Of a DNA stretch of 10,600 nt, positions 7,230-10,600 are shown in pieces (positions within the stretch are counted from its first letter, which is position 1; every line of letters begins with the position of its first letter). Source of the stretch: JBBSNV01 sp964458605 (GTDB taxonomy: Bacteria; Pseudomonadota; Alphaproteobacteria; Reyranellales; JAQSWP01); contig CAYWLS010000047.1 in assembly GCA_964458605.1 (NCBI GenBank), positions 1-10,600 on the forward strand. The letters are read 5' to 3'. Made by a program: the position numbers and the translations under genes. Under the pieces are notes generated by a model that saw only the letters and a list, made by a program, of their open reading frames with translations, was not told where the DNA came from and ran no database searches.

Positions 7230-10139
7230 TCAGACGCTCAACGCGCGATTCACCAGCTCGGCCTGCTCGGCCAGGTGCCGGCGCAACAGGCCGGTGGCGG
7301 GCGACGCCGCCTCCTTGCGGCCGATATAGACCGGCCGGCGCGCCTTGACCTGCAGCCCGGCCAGCGTGCTCTCGATGCGCCGGTCGACGAAGATCCAGCC
7401 GCCCATGTTCTCGGGCTCTTCCTGGCACCACGCCACCTCGGCATTGGGGTAGCGCATCAGCTCCTTGGCCAGGGGCTTGACCGGGAACGGATAGAGCTGC
7501 TCGACCCGCACGATGGCGACGTCCTTGACCTGCCGCTTGCGGCGCTCCTGCAGCAGGTCGAAATAGACCTTGCCGCTGCACACCACCACGCGCTTGACCT
7601 GGTCGTCGGGACCGATCTGATCGATCTCGCCCAGCACGCGATGGAACGAGGTGCCCGGCCCCATATCGGCCAGCCTCGACACCGCCTCGGGGTGGCGCAG
7701 CAGCGACTTGGGCGTGAAGGCGATCAACGGCTTGCGGAAATTGCGCCGCACCTGGCGGCGCAGGGCATGGAAGAAATTGGCCGGCAGGGTGATATTGACC
7801 ACCTGCCAGTTGTCCTCGGCGCTGAGCTGCAGGTAGCGCTCGATGCGGGCGGAGGAATGCTCCGGCCCCTGGCCCTCGTAGCCATGCGGCAGCATCATCA
7901 CCAGGCCGGACATGCGCATCCACTTGCTTTCGGCCGAGGCGATGAACTGGTCGATGATCGCCTGCGCGCCGTTGGCGAAATCGCCGAACTGGGCCTCCCA
8001 CATCACCAGCGCATTGGGCTCGGCGGTCGAATAGCCGTATTCGAAACCGAGCACGCCGGCTTCGGACAGCGGCGAATCGATCACCTCGAACGACGCCTGG
8101 TCCTCGCGCACATGGTTGAGCGGCACGTAGCGCTGTTCGGTCGCCTGGTCGATCAGCACCGAGTGGCGCTGCGAGAAAGTGCCGCGGCCGGAATCCTGGC
8201 CGGAGAGACGGACCGGCGTGCCCTCGGCCAGCAGGGTGCCGAAGGCCAGCGCCTCGGCGGTGGCCCAGTCGATGCCCTGCCCGGTCTCGATCATCTTCCG
8301 CTTCTCGGCCAGTTGGCGGATGATCTTGCGGTTGGCGTTGAAATTGGCATGGATATTTTGGGGCGGCTCGGAGATCGCCATGCCGACCTGCTGGAGCAGG
8401 TCCATCGTCACGGCGGTCTCGCCGCGGCGCTCGTCGCCGGAAGCCTGCTGCAGGCCGGTCCAGGCGCCTTCCAGCCAGTCCGCCTTGTTGGGCTTGTAGC
8501 CGGCGGCGGCGGCAAATGCCTTGTCCAACTGTTCGCGGAACTCGCTGTCGATGATCTTCAGCTCGTCCTCGCTCAGCACGCCTTCCTTGACCAGTTGCTC
8601 GCCGTAGATCTGCTGCACCGTCTTGTGCCGGCCGATGGCGTTGTACATCAGCGGCTGGGTGAACATCGGCTCGTCGGCCTCGTTGTGGCCGTGCCGGCGG
8701 TAGCAGAAGATGTCGATGACGATGTCGTGCTTGAAGCGCTGGCGGAATTCGGTGGCGATGCGGGCGCAATGCACCACCGCTTCCGGGTCGTCGCCGTTGA
8801 CGTGCAGGATCGGCGCCTGCACGATCTTGGCCACTTCCGAGCAATACGGGCCCGAGCGCGCATAGGTCGGCGAGGTGGTGAAGCCGATCTGGTTGTTGAC
8901 GATGACATGGATGGTACCGCCGGTGCGGTAGCCCTTGAGATCGGACAGATCCAGCGTCCCGGCCACCAGGCCCTGGCCGGCGAAGGCGGCGTCGCCGTGC
9001 ATCAGCACCGCCATGACCTGCTCGCGATTGGTGTCGCCGCGCTGCGCCTGCTTGGCGCGCACCTTGCCCAGCACCACGGTGTTGACCAGCTCCAGATGCG
9101 AGGGATTGGCGGTCAGCGACAGATGCACCACGTTGCCGTCGAACTCGCGGTCCGACGAGGCGCCCAGGTGGTACTTCACGTCGCCCGAGCCCTGGAACGA
9201 TTCCGGCAACGCCGGATTGCCCTGGAACTCCGAGAACAGGGCCGTGTAGCTCTTGCCCATCATGTTGGTCAGGATGTTGAGCCGGCCGCGATGGGGCATG
9301 CCGACCACGACTTCCTTGATGCCGAGCTGGCCGCCGCGCTTGAGGATCTGCTCCATCGCCGGCACCAGCGATTCGCCGCCGTCCAGGCCGAAGCGCTTGG
9401 TGGCGACGAACTTCACGTGCAGGAATTTCTCCAGCCCCTCGGCCTCGACGATGCGCTCGAAGATGGCGCGCTTGCCCTTCAGCGTGAATTCGGTCTGGTT
9501 GCGGATGCCCTCGATGCGCTCCTGGATCCAGGCCTTCTGCGCCGGATCGCCGATATGCATGAACTCGACGCCGATCTTGCCGCAATAGGTCTGCTGCAGG
9601 ATGGTCATGATCTCGCGCAGGGTGCCGACTTCCAGCCCCAGCACGCCGTTGATGAAGATCGGCCGGTCCCAGTCGGCGTCGGTGAAGCCGTAGGTGTGCG
9701 GATCGAGCTCCGGATGGGGCTCCTGCTTGGTCAGACCCAGCGGATCGAGGTCGGCCATCAGATGGCCGCGGATGCGATAGGCGCGGATCAGCATCAGCGC
9801 CCGCACCGAATCGATCGCCGCCGCGCGCACCTGCTCGGCGGTATAGCTGCCCGGCCCGGCCGAGGCGGCCTGGCCGTTGGTCCTGACGATCGCCTGGCCG
9901 TTGCCGTTGGGCTTCTTGGGCGCCTCGGCCTCGGCGACGCCGATCACCTGGGTGGCGTTGGGGGCCCAGGACGGCCCGGCCAGGTCGCGCAGCACCGCCT
10001 GCTGGTCGTCGCTCAGCTCGGCGAAGAAGCGCTGCCAGCTGGGGTCGACCGAGGCGGGATTCTGGACGTATCGAGCGAACAGCTCCTGGACGAAGGTCGA
10101 ATTGGCGCCAGACAGAACCGAATTTTCATCGCCACGCAT
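7230..10139 (-). CDS. sucA: 2-oxoglutarate dehydrogenase E1 component
   Basis: A 969-residue thiamine-diphosphate enzyme that decarboxylates 2-oxoglutarate and succinylates the lipoyl group of SucB. The N-terminal ODH E1 motif is present (NSTFVQELFARYVQNPASVD, about 13-32, then PSWQRFFAEL). Further motifs are GMPHRGRLN (about 280-288), KYHLGASSDREF (about 322-333), SLTANPSHLE (about 341-350), the cofactor-binding span from GDAAFAGQG (about 382-390) to NNQIGFTTSP (about 415-424), and CYRRHGHNEADEP (about 479-491). The frame is intact and the length normal. The start is uncertain by three codons: the ATG at 10137-10139 is chosen, but an in-frame GTG at 10146-10148 lies nearer the AGGAGG at 10165-10170. 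It follows sucD by about 40 bases with no promoter between, so it is read as part of a sucD-sucA-sucB-lpdA operon. Confidence 0.97.
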   Translation of the reverse strand: MRGDENSVLSGANSTFVQELFARYVQNPASVDPSWQRFFAELSDDQQAVLRDLAGPSWAPNATQVIGVAEAEAPKKPNGNGQAIVRTNGQAASAGPGSYTAEQVRAAAIDSVRALMLIRAYRIRGHLMADLDPLGLTKQEPHPELDPHTYGFTDADWDRPIFINGVLGLEVGTLREIMTILQQTYCGKIGVEFMHIGDPAQKAWIQERIEGIRNQTEFTLKGKRAIFERIVEAEGLEKFLHVKFVATKRFGLDGGESLVPAMEQILKRGGQLGIKEVVVGMPHRGRLNILTNMMGKSYTALFSEFQGNPALPESFQGSGDVKYHLGASSDREFDGNVVHLSLTANPSHLELVNTVVLGKVRAKQAQRGDTNREQVMAVLMHGDAAFAGQGLVAGTLDLSDLKGYRTGGTIHVIVNNQIGFTTSPTYARSGPYCSEVAKIVQAPILHVNGDDPEAVVHCARIATEFRQRFKHDIVIDIFCYRRHGHNEADEPMFTQPLMYNAIGRHKTVQQIYGEQLVKEGVLSEDELKIIDSEFREQLDKAFAAAAGYKPNKADWLEGAWTGLQQASGDERRGETAVTMDLLQQVGMAISEPPQNIHANFNANRKIIRQLAEKRKMIETGQGIDWATAEALAFGTLLAEGTPVRLSGQDSGRGTFSQRHSVLIDQATEQRYVPLNHVREDQASFEVIDSPLSEAGVLGFEYGYSTAEPNALVMWEAQFGDFANGAQAIIDQFIASAESKWMRMSGLVMMLPHGYEGQGPEHSSARIERYLQLSAEDNWQVVNITLPANFFHALRRQVRRNFRKPLIAFTPKSLLRHPEAVSRLADMGPGTSFHRVLGEIDQIGPDDQVKRVVVCSGKVYFDLLQERRKRQVKDVAIVRVEQLYPFPVKPLAKELMRYPNAEVAWCQEEPENMGGWIFVDRRIESTLAGLQVKARRPVYIGRKEAASPATGLLRRHLAEQAELVNRALSV

Positions 10140-10150
10140 GGCTGTCACAA

Positions 10151-10170
10151 CGGCCGATCGGCCGCCTCCT
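10151..10170 (-). promoter_or_regulatory. sucA leader: distant AGGAGG plus a 14-base palindrome
   Basis: On the complement, a consensus AGGAGG (10165-10170) begins the leader and is followed directly by CGGCCGATCGGCCG (10151-10164), a perfect palindrome. The Shine-Dalgarno is 16 bases from the GTG and 25 from the ATG, beyond normal spacing. If the palindrome folds (5-base stem, GATC loop), the unfolded distance to the ATG becomes 11 bases. The fold is inference; the sequence elements are seen directly. Confidence 0.5.
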
Positions 10171-10178
10171 AGGACCGC

Positions 10179-10600
10179 TTACGCTTTCAGCACCTTCAAC
10201 ATGGTGGTGCCGAGCGCCGCGGGCGAGTCCGCAACGGTGATTCCCGCGCTGCGCATAGCCTCGATCTTGTCCTCGGCCCCTCCCTTGCCGCCGGAGATGA
10301 TGGCGCCGGCATGTCCCATGCGCCGGCCCGGCGGAGCGGTGCGGCCGGCGATGAAGCCGACCGTCGGTTTCTTGATCTTGTTGCGACGCAGGAAATCGGC
10401 CGCGTCCTCCTCGGCGGCACCGCCGATCTCGCCGATCATGACGATGCCCTGGGTCTCCGAATCGGCCAGGAACATCTCCAGGCAATCGACGAAGTTGGTG
10501 CCGTTGACCGGGTCGCCGCCGATGCCGATGCAGGTCGACTGGCCCAGCCCGGCGGCGGTGGTCTGCGCCACCGCCTCGTAGGTCAGGGTGCCGGAGCGGC
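10179..10600 (-). CDS. sucD: Succinyl-CoA ligase (ADP-forming) alpha subunit, C-terminal part
   Basis: The last 139 residues of SucD, roughly half the usual length of about 290; the gene enters from beyond the right edge. SucCD interconverts succinyl-CoA and succinate with ATP or GTP formation. The fragment begins RSGTLTYEAVAQTTAAGLGQ and continues with STCIGIGGDPVNGTNF, a family hallmark. GFIAGRTAPPGRRMGHAGAI carries the phosphorylated active-site histidine in GHAGA (codon at 10311-10313), and the end ALGTTMLKVLKA is normal. The TAA stop is at 10179-10181. The sucA leader starts 9 bases later, so sucD and sucA are almost certainly co-transcribed, matching the mdh-sucCD-sucAB-lpdA layout common in alphaproteobacteria. 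Confidence 0.96.
   Translation of the reverse strand, partial: RSGTLTYEAVAQTTAAGLGQSTCIGIGGDPVNGTNFVDCLEMFLADSETQGIVMIGEIGGAAEEDAADFLRRNKIKKPTVGFIAGRTAPPGRRMGHAGAIISGGKGGAEDKIEAMRSAGITVADSPAALGTTMLKVLKA

Noticed and set aside
7224..10172. A 982-codon open frame on the plus strand covering sucA
   Set aside because: It is the antisense shadow of sucA. GC-rich codon use leaves few stops in the opposite strand, and the translation shows compositionally skewed residues with no recognisable motif, while sucA is unmistakable.

Overview
The window is a GC-rich chromosomal segment from an alphaproteobacterium. Two things support this: the block priA / transaldolase-family gene / DUF484 / xerC, and the order sucD-sucA-sucB-lpdA, both of which are familiar from Rhodospirillales-like and Rhizobiales-like genomes. 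I cannot name the genus. Codon use looks uniform and every main gene is intact apart from the two cut by the window edges, so this reads as core chromosome, not an island.

Left part (1-3921). The start of priA (replication restart) runs leftward off the window. Divergent from it are four rightward genes: a transaldolase/fructose-6-phosphate aldolase family gene, a DUF484 (GAF-like) gene, the tyrosine recombinase gene xerC and a class III nucleotide cyclase gene. DUF484 and xerC overlap by 22 bases and the cyclase starts 10 bases after xerC, so these three are probably one transcription unit.

Middle (3922-4064). The gap between the convergent cyclase and a small membrane-protein gene is almost filled by two different long palindromes in tandem. 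They share the same edge sequence (TAGAGC at the left, GCTCCA at the right). This is the most unusual feature in the window.

Right part (4065-10600, all leftward). In transcription order: sucD (C-terminal half only), sucA, sucB, lpdA, then a small two-helix membrane protein. sucA, sucB and lpdA encode E1, E2 and E3 of the 2-oxoglutarate dehydrogenase complex. It converts 2-oxoglutarate to succinyl-CoA, which the SucCD ligase then converts to succinate with formation of a nucleoside triphosphate, so the cluster covers two consecutive TCA-cycle steps. The sucA leader has a strong Shine-Dalgarno sequence placed too far from the start, with a perfect 14-base palindrome between them.

I see no CRISPR array, tRNA, rRNA, phage gene, transposase or defence system. 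The genes are ordinary. The points worth a second look are the paired palindromes, the sucA leader, the active-site type of the aldolase-family gene and the cyclase attached to xerC.
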